From positions 385,795-449,794 of the forward strand of contig LT984857.1 in assembly GCA_900258555.1 (NCBI GenBank): a stretch of 64,000 bases of DNA. Reading direction: 5' to 3'. Of this stretch, positions 25,847 to 35,700 are shown piece after piece. The translations under genes were made by a program, and so were the position numbers. A model generated the notes under the pieces. It had not been told where the DNA came from, did not search any database, and saw only the letters and a program-made list of their open reading frames with translations. How positions within the stretch are numbered: position 1 is the stretch's first letter; each line of letters starts with the position of its first letter. The DNA comes from an uncultured Desulfobacterium sp. (GTDB lineage Bacteria; Desulfobacterota; DSM-4660; Desulfatiglandales; Desulfatiglandaceae).

Positions 25847-28402
25847 ATGAAAAAGAAGCTGTTTTCATTCATTGGTCCTGCTGTAGGCCTTGTGGTCTTT
25901 TCCGCAGCCCTGTGGGTGCTGGAGCGTGAGCTCAGCAGGTTCCACCTTCGCGATATCCTAAACGAGATGCGATCCATACCCGCCTCACAGATAGCGCTTG
26001 CAATGCTCTTGACAGGGCTTAATTATGCGGTGCTTACAGCATATGACATGCTGGGATTCAGCTATATCGGAAAGACACTTAGCAAGGCGCGTATAGCTCT
26101 GGCCTCATTTATCGCTTATGCCTTCAGCAATAATCTCGGCTTCATGTCTCTTTCCGGCAACGCCATACGCTTCAGACTTTATACTGCATGGGGGCTTTCG
26201 GCCCTGGATATCACAAGGCTCGTCTCCTTCATCAGCATATTGACCTTCTGGCTGGGCCTGATCGCCATATGCGCTGTTGTCTTTATAATAGAGCCGGTTC
26301 CGATTCCGCCGTCATTTGATCTGCCCTTTTCTTCTATACGCTTTATTGGTGTTTTTTTTGCCGGTGTGCTTGTGGCCTATCTGTTATGGACAGGTCTTCG
26401 CAAAAGGCCTTTAACCATCAGGGACTGGGAGCTTGAGATCCCCCGTGTCAGGCTTTCCCTGCCGCTGATTATCACCGCCTGCACTGACTGGGTGCTCTAT
26501 GGTTCGGTTCTCTATGTGCTGATGCCTGTTAACCATTCTGTTTCCTTCATGGTTTTTTTAAGCGTCATCCTGGTGGCGCAGTTGGCAGGGATGCTCAGTA
26601 ATGTTCCAGGGGGGATCGGTGTCTTTGAGACCGCAATAATCCTGCTCATGCCTGGCATTGAAACCTCTAGGGTCATAGGAATACTGCTGGTCTTCCGGGC
26701 CATCTACTATCTGATGCCTCTTGCGATTGCAGCACTGCTTTTCGGGGGTTATGAACTGCTGCAACGCAAGGAGAAGGTTGCGGGTTTTGCCCTTGTGATC
26801 CGGCAGGCGGGGGCTGCGATTATGCCCCATGTGGCGTCCCTAATCACATTTCTTTCAGGCGCGGTGCTGCTGTTCTCAGGTGCGACACCTGCAATTGAAT
26901 CACGCCTTAAATGGCTCATGCTTTTCATGCCATTGCCGGTGATGGAAATTTCGCACCTGCTGGGGAGCATTGTGGGTATGGCGCTGTTAATCCTCGCCTG
27001 GGGCATATACCGCAGGCTTGACGCCGCCTATCACATGGTGCTTTATCTGTTTTGCGCAGGCATTGCCTTGTCCCTGATAAAGGGGGCGGACTATGAAGAG
27101 GCCGTTATCATTTTGGTGATGACTGTCCTGTTTATCCCATGCCGCAGGCATTTCTACCGGAAGACGGCCTTTATGCATGAGCCCTTTTCTCCGGGCTGGG
27201 CCATGGCAATAGTGCTTGTGCTTTTATCCTCCATCTGGGTGGGGATGCTCTCATACCGGCATGTGGACTATTCCAATGATCTGTGGTGGCAGTTCAGTTT
27301 TCACGGTCATGCCTCCCGTTTCATGCGGGCCTGTGTGGGAGTGATTGCCTTGCTGCTTATTTTCGGCCTGCTCAGACTACTTCGCGGCCCAAGGCTTAAG
27401 GATATAACGCCCAGGCCGGATGACCTTGAGAAGGCTCGCCTGGTAGTCAACTCCTTCCCCCGCTCCTATGCACAACTTGCGCTCTTGGGCGATAAATCCT
27501 TTCTGTTCAACGATGAGGGGAGCGCCTTTATCATGTATGCGGTGCAGGGGAGCAGTTGGGTTGCAATGGGCGACCCTGTCGGACCACGCGAGGCGGCATC
27601 AGAGCTCCTCTGGGAGTTTGTCGAAATCTGCGACAAGCACAATGGCAGGGCCGTGTTTTACGAGGTGGGGCAGGAAATTCTCCCTCTATACCTTGACCTC
27701 GGCATGACGCTGTTGAAACTCGGCGAGGAAGGGCGCGTTTATCTGGAGAACTTCAATCTGCAGGGCAGCTCCAAAAGATCTCTTAGAAACACTGTCAACA
27801 GACTTGACAAGGAAGGCTGTGGATTTGAAATCCTGCTTCCGGAAGCGGTTTCAGGTATTATTTCACGCTTACATGAAATATCAGACGCCTGGCTTACAGA
27901 AAAGACTACTCGCGAAAAGCGTTTTTCCCTGGGCTTTTTCAGCCCGGAATATATTCGGCAGTTTCCCGTGGCAGTGGTCAAAAAAGACGGTTTGATCGTG
28001 GCATTTGCAAATATCTGGTCAGGCATGGCAGGAGGGGAGCTTTCAATAGACCTGATGCGCTATCTGCCTTCAGCTCCCCATGGCCTGATGGACTATCTGT
28101 TCATCAAACTGATGGACTGGGGAAGACAAAACGGCTACCGCTATTTTTGCCTGGGCATGGCGCCTTTTTCAGGTTTTGAAGACCGCGCCCTTGCCCCGGT
28201 ATGGAGCAAGATCGGCTCATTTCTATTCAGACATGGTGAGAATTTTTACAACTTCCGCGGGCTGCGTCAATACAAGGAGAAGTTCGATCCTGTCTGGGAG
28301 CCCAGGTATCTGGCGGCCCCAAGCAGGCTCTCGCTCCCTATTGTCCTGAAGGATATCTCTGCCCTGGTCTCCGGCGGTGTAAAAGGTGTGATCGCGAAAT
28401 GA
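25847..28402 (+). CDS. mprF: Bifunctional lysylphosphatidylglycerol synthase/flippase MprF
   Basis: The 851-residue protein is of normal family length: an N-terminal flippase part with about 12-14 membrane helices (GFMSLSGNAIRFRLY, NVPGGIGVFETAI) and a C-terminal cytosolic synthase domain (about residue 525 onward) of the DUF2156 type (GSSWVAMGDPVGP, KRSLRNTVNRL, GMAPFSGFEDRA). It transfers lysine (or alanine) from charged tRNA to phosphatidylglycerol and flips the product outward, reducing the negative charge of the inner membrane. It overlaps acvB by four bases. The amino acid used cannot be read from the sequence; the AcvB partner argues for lysine. Confidence 0.9.
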   Translation: MKKKLFSFIGPAVGLVVFSAALWVLERELSRFHLRDILNEMRSIPASQIALAMLLTGLNYAVLTAYDMLGFSYIGKTLSKARIALASFIAYAFSNNLGFMSLSGNAIRFRLYTAWGLSALDITRLVSFISILTFWLGLIAICAVVFIIEPVPIPPSFDLPFSSIRFIGVFFAGVLVAYLLWTGLRKRPLTIRDWELEIPRVRLSLPLIITACTDWVLYGSVLYVLMPVNHSVSFMVFLSVILVAQLAGMLSNVPGGIGVFETAIILLMPGIETSRVIGILLVFRAIYYLMPLAIAALLFGGYELLQRKEKVAGFALVIRQAGAAIMPHVASLITFLSGAVLLFSGATPAIESRLKWLMLFMPLPVMEISHLLGSIVGMALLILAWGIYRRLDAAYHMVLYLFCAGIALSLIKGADYEEAVIILVMTVLFIPCRRHFYRKTAFMHEPFSPGWAMAIVLVLLSSIWVGMLSYRHVDYSNDLWWQFSFHGHASRFMRACVGVIALLLIFGLLRLLRGPRLKDITPRPDDLEKARLVVNSFPRSYAQLALLGDKSFLFNDEGSAFIMYAVQGSSWVAMGDPVGPREAASELLWEFVEICDKHNGRAVFYEVGQEILPLYLDLGMTLLKLGEEGRVYLENFNLQGSSKRSLRNTVNRLDKEGCGFEILLPEAVSGIISRLHEISDAWLTEKTTREKRFSLGFFSPEYIRQFPVAVVKKDGLIVAFANIWSGMAGGELSIDLMRYLPSAPHGLMDYLFIKLMDWGRQNGYRYFCLGMAPFSGFEDRALAPVWSKIGSFLFRHGENFYNFRGLRQYKEKFDPVWEPRYLAAPSRLSLPIVLKDISALVSGGVKGVIAK

Positions 28403-29808
28403 AGTCCTTTCGAAATATTGCATATGCAGCGTTTGTGATTTGTGCGGTTTTGCTGGTGAGTTGTTGCGGGTGCAGGGATGTGTGTCGGATCAGCCGACAC
28501 GACAGCGGCGAGTGGGGACCTTACGAACTCTGGGAACCAGCAGGCACTGTGAGGGGACTCATCTTTTTCTTCTCCGACTCGCAAGGCCTGATACCCGCTG
28601 ACAGGGATGCTGCCCGCGAACTTGCAAGGCTTGGCGCTGCGGTCGCGCTTGTGCCTACGGATGTCTATCTTTCACGTATAGACAATGATACTGACCCCGA
28701 TGGCTGTCTTTATCTGCCGGGCCCGGTGGAATGGACCAGCCATTATCTACAAGAGTATCTCGCTGTGCCGGAGTATAAAAGGCCCCTGCTGCTCGGTCGG
28801 GCCCTTGGCGCAGGCATTGTATACGCCTTACTCGCACAGGGCTCTTCGCAATCATTTGCAGGCGGCATGAGTGTTGACCTCTCATCTGTGATCACCATCA
28901 AACACCCCTTGTGCAGTCTCGCGCCCATTTACCGCTCAGAAAAAGGACTGGCTCTGGACAGCAATGCACACCTGTGCGGGTGGTGGTGCGCTGCTGTGAC
29001 CAAAACCCCCGACAGGGACACCACGGATTTTGTCAAGGCCGTTTCAGGGAGAAATAAAGAAGTGAAGCCGGAAATAGAAGGTCCTGGGACATTGGCCTCC
29101 CTTGTATCCCGGGTCTTCGCCCCTTGCCTGGCAGAAAAGCCAAACGGAAAAGATGCAACCGTTGCCGGTGCTCTTGTAGAGGTGTCAGGGAAAAGTACGC
29201 AAAAGGCCCTTGCCGTTATCTACTCAGGTGACGGCGGCTGGAGCGATATAGACCGGGAGCTCGCCGATTATCTTGCCGCCCATGACATTGCGGTAGTGGG
29301 TGTTAATTGCCTGAGTTATTTCTGGAAAAAACGCACTCCGGATCAGGTGGGTCAAGACCTTGCCTGGCTACTTGAGAGATATTTTTCAAATTGGGGAATG
29401 GAACAAGCCGTGATTGTGGGCTATTCATTCGGCGCGGATATCCTCCCCCCTGCATATAACAGACTACCCCAATACCTGAAGGCAAAGGTGGTGCAGATCA
29501 GTCTACTTGCTCCCAGCAGGGATGCCGATTTTGAATTTCATATCTCAGGTTGGCTCGACTCCGGCCCGTCAAAGGAATCCATTCCCCTTGGGCCTGAAAT
29601 TACAGGTATAGACAAAGGACTCTTACAGTGCTTTTACGGTGAAGAAGAGGAGGCGGATACCCTCTGCACAGATCCTGAGATGAAGGGTGCTGAGACCATG
29701 AGGACCGCGGGCAGCCATCACTTTGACGGCAATTACAGCGCACTGGGAGATAAGATTATTGAAGGGTTCTACCGTCGTGCGGAAGCGCTGAAAATCAGGG
29801 GCCGGTAA
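28399..29808 (+). CDS. acvB: AcvB/VirJ-family lysylphosphatidylglycerol hydrolase
   Basis: The 469-residue periplasmic protein has an N-terminal signal with a lipobox-like LVSC near residue 18-21. It has two alpha/beta-hydrolase-like halves; the C-terminal VirJ-like half holds LAVIYSGDGGWSDIDREL, the nucleophile elbow GYSFGADILPPAYNRL with catalytic Ser, and a late His in AGSHHFDGNY. AcvB-family proteins in Agrobacterium and Rhizobium hydrolyse lysylphosphatidylglycerol made by the adjacent lysyltransferase, and the same pairing with ATGA overlap is present here. The N-terminal half looks less conserved. The gene's 3' end is followed at once by the remnant of a minus-strand gene. Confidence 0.87.
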   Translation: MKSFRNIAYAAFVICAVLLVSCCGCRDVCRISRHDSGEWGPYELWEPAGTVRGLIFFFSDSQGLIPADRDAARELARLGAAVALVPTDVYLSRIDNDTDPDGCLYLPGPVEWTSHYLQEYLAVPEYKRPLLLGRALGAGIVYALLAQGSSQSFAGGMSVDLSSVITIKHPLCSLAPIYRSEKGLALDSNAHLCGWWCAAVTKTPDRDTTDFVKAVSGRNKEVKPEIEGPGTLASLVSRVFAPCLAEKPNGKDATVAGALVEVSGKSTQKALAVIYSGDGGWSDIDRELADYLAAHDIAVVGVNCLSYFWKKRTPDQVGQDLAWLLERYFSNWGMEQAVIVGYSFGADILPPAYNRLPQYLKAKVVQISLLAPSRDADFEFHISGWLDSGPSKESIPLGPEITGIDKGLLQCFYGEEEEADTLCTDPEMKGAETMRTAGSHHFDGNYSALGDKIIEGFYRRAEALKIRGR

Positions 29809-29814
29809 TACCTG

Positions 29815-29870
29815 AATCATCCTTCAGGCGGTAAATGGCCTTGAGCGTGCCTCCGGCAGTCCATCGGCCC
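29815..29870 (-). pseudogene. Truncated copy of the 3' end of the NlpC/P60-like gene
   Basis: Read on the minus strand this stretch encodes WTAGGTLKAIYRLKDD, matching WTAGRTLKAIYRLRED at the C-terminus of the NlpC/P60-like protein encoded at 36003-36788. By hand alignment about 50 bases (29821-29872 against 36069-36120) agree with roughly eight mismatches. Upstream sequence of that gene is missing: the similarity stops at the edge of the palindromic repeat at 29871. The intact gene lies just beyond the efflux cassette in the same orientation, so this is a leftover of duplication or insertion. Confidence 0.75.
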
Positions 29871-29964
29871 AAGATTTTGGACTGCGTTATCGGTCGGAAT
29901 TCCTTGTACGACGTGTTGGTAATACGCCTCCGCGGATTCTTCCCTCTGGCCTTGCCAAAATCTT
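29871..29964. repeat. Palindromic intergenic repeat, copy 1
   Basis: AAGATTTTGG at 29871-29880 is perfectly inverted as CCAAAATCTT at 29955-29964. The core contains CTGCGTT, CTTGTACGACGT, ATACGCCTCCGCG and GGCCTTG in the same order as the matching parts of the element at 46541-46653. The left arm abuts the gene remnant exactly. It looks like a member of a dispersed hairpin-forming repeat family. Confidence 0.65.
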
Positions 29965-29987
29965 TTTCTTGAAGTCTATAGTATTTT

Positions 29988-30012
29988 GGTTAATATGTTC
30001 AACACATTAACC
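29988..30012. promoter_or_regulatory. 25-bp palindrome, candidate repressor operator
   Basis: GGTTAAT-A-TGTT-C-AACA-C-ATTAACC is symmetric about base 30000 with a single mismatched pair. Length and symmetry suit a TetR-type operator, and it lies upstream of the first efflux cassette, which has no adjacent regulator gene. Confidence 0.5.
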
Positions 30013-30033
30013 TGACTCACATACAAGGGATTT

Positions 30034-30096
30034 CTCGCCACGCCATAGCTTCAGCGAAGGCGAGGCACCCCGGAAGTTCACGCCCGTGTCGGGCGT
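30034..30096 (+). other. Two stem-loops in the efflux cassette leader
   Basis: CTCGCC (30034-30039) pairs with GGCGAG (30059-30064), and ACGCCCG (30080-30086) pairs perfectly with CGGGCGT (30090-30096) across a TGT loop. They lie between the palindromic operator candidate and the outer-membrane efflux gene. Neither is followed by a T run, so a role as a simple terminator is unlikely. Confidence 0.45.
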
Positions 30097-30202
30097 ACAC
30101 ATAGCGTTCAACTAGATGCGCGGAAAGACCGCCGCGTACTTGTCAACCCGGCCGTTCTGCGTGAGAAAACAACACGAGAAGCCTTGTAAAAGAGATGCTC
30201 AA

Positions 30203-31690
30203 ATGTTGACGGAAAAAACAGTGGCCGTTTTTCGCGGTGGATTCCTCTTCAATTTATGCAAGCACGGTGCTGTGTGGAAAACCTCCCTTGTTGGAGGCGT
30301 TGTTACAGTATCCTTGATTTGTGGTTGCGCTACATATCACCCACTGCCATTAATCCAGGACTCGGTTCGTGCCAAGCTGCAGCCTCCTGACATGGCTCAG
30401 GTATGTATTCTTGCCAGTGAGATTAAACATCCCATTCTCCATCCGGTCGAATTGAAGGCGGATGAGGGGCTTTCTCCTGATGGCGCGGCAGTGCTCGCTG
30501 TCCTGTTGAATCCATCCCTGCGCGCGATCCGGGATCAAAGGGCCGTGACCAGTGCCCAGCTTCTCGATGCCGACCTGTTGCCCAATCCGGAACTGAGTTT
30601 CAGCCTTGACGCGCCGACAGGCGGCGACACGGCAGGGAGAGTAACCGCCTATGGCCTGGGGTTTGATTGGAATGTGTCTTCGCTTATATCCCGAACCGCA
30701 AGAGTAAGCGAGGCAAAGGTCCACAGGGAAGCCGTCGATCTGAATATCGCTTGGCAGGAGTGGCAGGTCGCCCAGGGTGCTAAAGCAGCCGTTTATCAAT
30801 TGTTGAGCCTGCAAAACCAGATTGCGCTGCTTGAACAAGTTCGTCAACGGATGGCGGAACACCTGGTACATATTCAGAAAGCCGTGGCAGAAGGTTCCAT
30901 GACGGCCGCCGCCTTGAATGCGGCCCAGACCGCAAACTCTCGCGCAAATGAGAGTCTGCTCGAACTTGAGAAACAAGCCGATCAACAGCGCTTGCAACTA
31001 AGGCGGTTGCTGGGTTTGCCAACCGACACACAAATCCGCCTGAGTAAGGATATTAATCTGCCATCCCAGGTCGAACTGCCTACCGTAGCAACGCTGCTTG
31101 AAGGACTGGAGCAAAGGCGATTGGATCTCCTCGCCTTGCGTCACGGATACGACAGTCAGGAGGCGGCTCTCCGAGTGGCCATCCTGGAACAGTTCCCGAG
31201 AATTAGGATCGGGCCGACAATAAGCCGTGACACCGACAATATACGGACTACGGGGTTTGGCCTAAATATTGAACTGCCGATATTTAATCGGCGCCAGGGA
31301 AAGATTGCCGTTGAACGAGCGACCCGCCAGAAACTTTTTGATGAGTATGTGAACCGTGTCTTCGAGGCTCGTTCGGATATCGAACAGGTCAAATCCGGTA
31401 TTCATTTTTTGAACGAACAGATTGCCGCGGCTCAAGCGGCGGAAACTGATCTCGAAAGACTGGAGGAGAATTACCGCGCCGCCTTGGCCGATGGGCGAAC
31501 CGATGCACTGCTCTATTACGTTACTTGGAATGATTTTATTAGTGCGCAGACGAAGGTGCTCGCCCTGGAAGGTCAATTGGCCCAGGCCGTGGTTGCTCTC
31601 GAGCTGGCAAGCGGCTTCTATGAAATCCCGAAACCTGACCAGCCGCCGAAAAAAGCGCCAACAGCGCCCAAAGAAGGGAAAGACTCATGA
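30203..31690 (+). CDS. TolC-family outer membrane efflux lipoprotein
   Basis: The product has a signal peptide ending in a lipobox (SLICGC), so it is a lipid-anchored outer membrane factor like CusC/OprM, with two coiled-coil TolC repeats following (for example LNAAQTANSRANESLLELEKQ and AAQAAETDLERLEENYRAA). It forms the exit duct for the adjacent RND pump. I prefer the ATG at 30203 to the one at 30116, since the latter adds about 30 residues without counterpart in the family. It overlaps the adaptor gene by four bases. It is clearly paralogous to the outer membrane factor at 42846-44270 (SFSLD-x-PTG and LLWQEWQV-type segments shared). Confidence 0.85.
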   Translation: MLTEKTVAVFRGGFLFNLCKHGAVWKTSLVGGVVTVSLICGCATYHPLPLIQDSVRAKLQPPDMAQVCILASEIKHPILHPVELKADEGLSPDGAAVLAVLLNPSLRAIRDQRAVTSAQLLDADLLPNPELSFSLDAPTGGDTAGRVTAYGLGFDWNVSSLISRTARVSEAKVHREAVDLNIAWQEWQVAQGAKAAVYQLLSLQNQIALLEQVRQRMAEHLVHIQKAVAEGSMTAAALNAAQTANSRANESLLELEKQADQQRLQLRRLLGLPTDTQIRLSKDINLPSQVELPTVATLLEGLEQRRLDLLALRHGYDSQEAALRVAILEQFPRIRIGPTISRDTDNIRTTGFGLNIELPIFNRRQGKIAVERATRQKLFDEYVNRVFEARSDIEQVKSGIHFLNEQIAAAQAAETDLERLEENYRAALADGRTDALLYYVTWNDFISAQTKVLALEGQLAQAVVALELASGFYEIPKPDQPPKKAPTAPKEGKDS

Positions 31691-32787
31691 AGAGCAAGAA
31701 TTATATCACCCTAATTGTGGCTGTTTTCATTTCCGGCATGGTCCTTGCTTATTGGTATATGAACCACCGGGGGGCGGCCTCCGGAAACCTTGTCTCCTCC
31801 AATTACTCGCCTGCCGCCCAGCCGCTGATTACCACGGCTCAGCCGGCTCTGCGTACATTCACGCTCCGTGTCCCCTGGATCGGCACGGTAGAATCCCAGG
31901 CTTCAGTTGAATTGACTGCTCTCACGGCGGGGCGTATCGAGGTCATCCATGCCGAGGATCAGAGCCATATCGAAAAGGGCAAGCTTGTGATGCGGCTGGG
32001 AGGACCGCAGGTTGATGGGGTACGCGAAAAACTTTCGGCCGAGATCGAATCCCTGGGATCACAAATTGAGCCTGCTCAGCAAACGGTGGAACGGCTCAAA
32101 GAGAGTCTGAAGGCGCAGTTGGCCACCAAGGATCAGGTGGCGGCGGCTCAGGATGCGCAAGCCAGGCTTGAGTTTCAATTGCGCGAAACCCGGCTGAGTT
32201 TGAAAACCTTTGAAAATCAAGTTGGTATATCCGCGCCGATAAGTGGAATCTTTACAAACCGGCGTGTCAGCGTAGGACAGGATGTCAATGCCGGACAGGT
32301 CGTTGGCGAGATCATAGACACTGGTCGGCTGCGCATCGTGGCTTCCATCTTCCCACCGCAGGGCATCAAGCTTCAAGGCAAGGAGGCCACCATTCGCCTG
32401 GACGAAAACCAGTCCTTGACCAGTCTTGTCCGAAGCGTTCTGCCACGGGCTTTGAGCACAGGTGCGGTGACGGTATGGATTGAAGGCCCACAAATTGACA
32501 CACAACTGCGTCCCGGCCAGATGGTCGGTGGGGATATTGTCGTCGAGGTCAGGCCTCATACCCTGGCGGTGCCGGAATCGGCAATCGTTTATGACTCAAA
32601 AGAACATCCTTATCTGTTCGTCAGTAAAGACAGTTCCTATGAGCAGCTCAGCATACAAGTGGGTATGGAGCAAGACGGTTGGGTTGAGGTCCTTTCAGGG
32701 CTGAAACAAGACCAATTCGTGGTCACCCAAGGCGCCTACGAACTTTTCTACAGACAATTCAATGAGCAATTCAAGGTGCAGGATTAG
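31687..32787 (+). CDS. RND efflux periplasmic adaptor (membrane fusion protein)
   Basis: The 366-residue adaptor has an N-terminal membrane anchor (YITLIVAVFISGMVLAYWYM), a barrel-sandwich hybrid domain split by a short helical hairpin (about 110-170), with the second half at ISAPISGIFTNRRVSVGQDV, then a beta-barrel and a membrane-proximal domain. It links the RND permease and the outer membrane factor across the periplasm. It overlaps the upstream gene by ATGA and precedes the permease by three bases, so all three are one transcript. No metal-binding His/Met N-terminus is evident that would mark it as a copper-type adaptor. Confidence 0.87.
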   Translation: MKSKNYITLIVAVFISGMVLAYWYMNHRGAASGNLVSSNYSPAAQPLITTAQPALRTFTLRVPWIGTVESQASVELTALTAGRIEVIHAEDQSHIEKGKLVMRLGGPQVDGVREKLSAEIESLGSQIEPAQQTVERLKESLKAQLATKDQVAAAQDAQARLEFQLRETRLSLKTFENQVGISAPISGIFTNRRVSVGQDVNAGQVVGEIIDTGRLRIVASIFPPQGIKLQGKEATIRLDENQSLTSLVRSVLPRALSTGAVTVWIEGPQIDTQLRPGQMVGGDIVVEVRPHTLAVPESAIVYDSKEHPYLFVSKDSSYEQLSIQVGMEQDGWVEVLSGLKQDQFVVTQGAYELFYRQFNEQFKVQD

Positions 32788-32790
32788 GTC

Positions 32791-35700
32791 ATGCGAAAGT
32801 TCCTACAACCGACCATCGCCAACCCGATCGCGGTCATCATCCTTGTTATGATCGTCGCGTGGGGAGGAGCCTTTGCCCTGCTTCATTTGCCTGTGGGTCT
32901 GTTTCCCGGGCTGGACGTACCGGTGGTGAACGTTGTCTCTCATTATCCCGGCGCGGCCGCTGAGGACATGGAACTGCTCATCACTCGACCTGTCGAGGAT
33001 CGTATTCGGACAATTCCTGGCCTCCGGCGTGTGTCCTCCACGTCCATCGAGGGGGTTTCGCAGGTTACAGCCGAGTTTGAATGGGGGACCCCATTGACCG
33101 ATGCGCGACAGCTTGTTCAGTCGGAGCTGTCGTCCGTGCAAGGTGACCTGCCTGCCGGAGTAAAGCCACGCCTCGAGAACATCGGGACCACGCTTCAGGA
33201 GGTTGCAGGTTACGTGGTGTACGGGGCAGGCAGCCCGGTCGTTCTGCGCACAACGGTACAGATGGAACTGGCCAGTCGGTTGATGGGAGTGGAGGGGGTT
33301 TCCCGAGTGGAGGTCCTGGGAGGCGACGAGCCGGCGTTCATTGTTCAACTCCGGCCTGACGCCTTGTCACTCGAACATTTGACCATACGTGACGTTACAG
33401 CCGCATTGACTACGTATAACCAGGTGACGGCGGCCGACTTCATAAGCCGTGGGGCGCGTGAGTATCTCATTCGCGGCGACAGCCGGCTCCAAACAATTGA
33501 AGATGTCCTATCCGTCCCGGTGGTCAAGGGCGGGGACAAATCTGTCTTGCTTAAGGATATCGCCGTTGTTCGGTCCGGACAAGTGCCGCGACACTACCAG
33601 GTTCATGGCAATGGCGTGACCGCCGTGGCCTTTATCGTAAGCAAGCAGCCCAACGCCAGTACGATTGATGTCGTCCGCGGAATTGATCAGGAATTGACAG
33701 AGTTCAAGACGCTCCTCCCCCCAGGGGTCCAGGTAAGAAAGTACTACGATCAGTCCGACATCGTCACTGAAGCCCGTGACTCCCTCCTCCATGACCTGAT
33801 AGTCGGGGCAATTCTTGCTGCGGCTGTGCTTTTTTTCTTTATGGGAACATTCCGGGCGACTTTGATCGTCGCCGCCACCATCCCGATCACGCTACTGGCA
33901 GCCCTGGCGATGATGCAGACCTTCGGGCAGACGCTCAACGTGATCACCTTATCAGCGCTGACATTGGCGGTCGGCATGGTGGTCGATGATGCCATTGTGG
34001 TCGCTGAAAACGTGGTGCGGCATCTCCAGACGAAGGCAGATCGGCAGGCCGCCAGCCTGGCCGGGGCGGAGGAAATCGCCGGGCCGGATGCCTCCGGAAC
34101 ATTCACCACGGTAGCGGCATTTGCGCCGCTGCTGTTCCTGGGCGGCATAGCCGGGCTCTTTGTGCGGCCATTTGGAATGGTGGTCAGCGTCGCATTGCTG
34201 GCTTCGCTCATTGTCTCCCTGACCTTCGTGCCGATGATGTTCGGCCGCATTGGCTTGACCGGGCCGCGGCACGCAATCGGTTCACGTCTCTTAACTTGTA
34301 TAGACAATGCGTTGCAGAAGACGCTTCGTTTTACCTTTGCACACCGAGGTCTGACGGTGCTGGCGGGCGTAATGATGCTGGGGCTGGGAGGCATTGCCGC
34401 GTGGCTGGGGCCAATAAGCGTCTTGCCGCCGATCGATGAGGGGGCGATCTTGATTGAATACGTCATGCCGCCGGGGACCTCGCTCAAGGAGAGTGATCGA
34501 GTCGGGAACATTCTTGAACGGGTGGCACTGTCTCAAAAGGATGTTGAAACCGTCTATCGGCGCACCGGATCCCCGGAACGAGGATTTCAGATCGAGGGCG
34601 TCAATCGTGGCGAACTCACCATCAAGCTCAAACCGCGTTCACTTCGCACGCGAACGGTAGGGCAGATTATGGAGGGCCTGCGAGACGAATACGGCAAAAT
34701 ACCCGGGGTAGCATTCCTATACCATCAACCGACTCAGGAGAAGATGGACGAAAGTCTCTCGGGGCTGCCGGCGATGTTCGGCGTGACGATCTTCGGCATC
34801 AACATGAACGAATTGGTGTCACTGGCCGCGCAAGTCGAGAATATAATGGCCGACGACCCCTCTCTGACAAACATAGTCAACAACACAAAAATCAAGAGCC
34901 CCCAGATTATTGTCAGGACTAACCCGGTCGAACTCGCACTCTGCGGAATTTCCCCCGGCGACGTCTTCGAGACGATTCAGGCCGGCCGGTTCGGCGTTCA
35001 GGCAACAACCATCGTCCACCAGCGACAACAGGTGCAGGTTCTGATCAAGAAAAACGTTCCATCAGATGAAACAATTGATTGGCTGAAGGGGCTTACCATT
35101 GCAACACCCTCGGGCCAAACGGTCCCTCTGGAGCGGGTGGCTGATATCCTCACGACGCATTTGCCCGCGGCGGTCACTCGTCTCAACGGACAACGCGAAA
35201 TCACGGTCCTGGCAGAGGTTAAAGGGAGTATCCCCGCCGCCGTGAGCCGGCTTCGCCAGAAGTTCTCGGCCATCCCCCTGCCCAGTGGATACAGTATCGC
35301 CTTCACCGGCCAGCATGAGGTGATGCAGCGAACCGTGCTGGATTTTGCCCTGATCGGGTTGGCGGCCGTCATGTTGATCTATCTGATCATGGCCATGCAG
35401 TTTCATTCCTTTCTCCAACCACTGATCATTCTGGTGACCATCCCCGCAGCGCTGGTCGGAGCAATCGTGCTCCTTGCAATCACCCAGGTCGGACTGGACG
35501 TCTCGGTGGGTATGGGGGCTCTAACGCTTATAGGTATAGCAGTCAACAACGCTATCGTGTTGCTCGATTATGCCAATCGGCAGGTTGGCGCTGGTCAGAC
35601 GATATCCGATTCGCTACAGTCAGCCGCTTCCATACGCCTTCGGCCTATCCTAATGACAGCCATAACCACGATTTCCGCCTTGATCCCGGTCGCGGTGAAC

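Noticed and set aside
30080-30112. Possible integron attC site at the start of the efflux cassette
   Set aside because: GTTCAAC fits one core box, but no partner GTTRRRY box at the right distance was found and no integrase is present.
30350-30997. Antisense open frame (215 codons) opposite the first outer membrane efflux gene
   Set aside because: There is no ribosome binding site or domain, and the opposite strand encodes a clear TolC-family protein.
33750-34511. Long antisense open frame (253 codons) inside the first RND permease gene
   Set aside because: It is Ser/Pro/Ala-rich with no recognisable domain and mirrors the high-GC codon pattern of the permease on the other strand.
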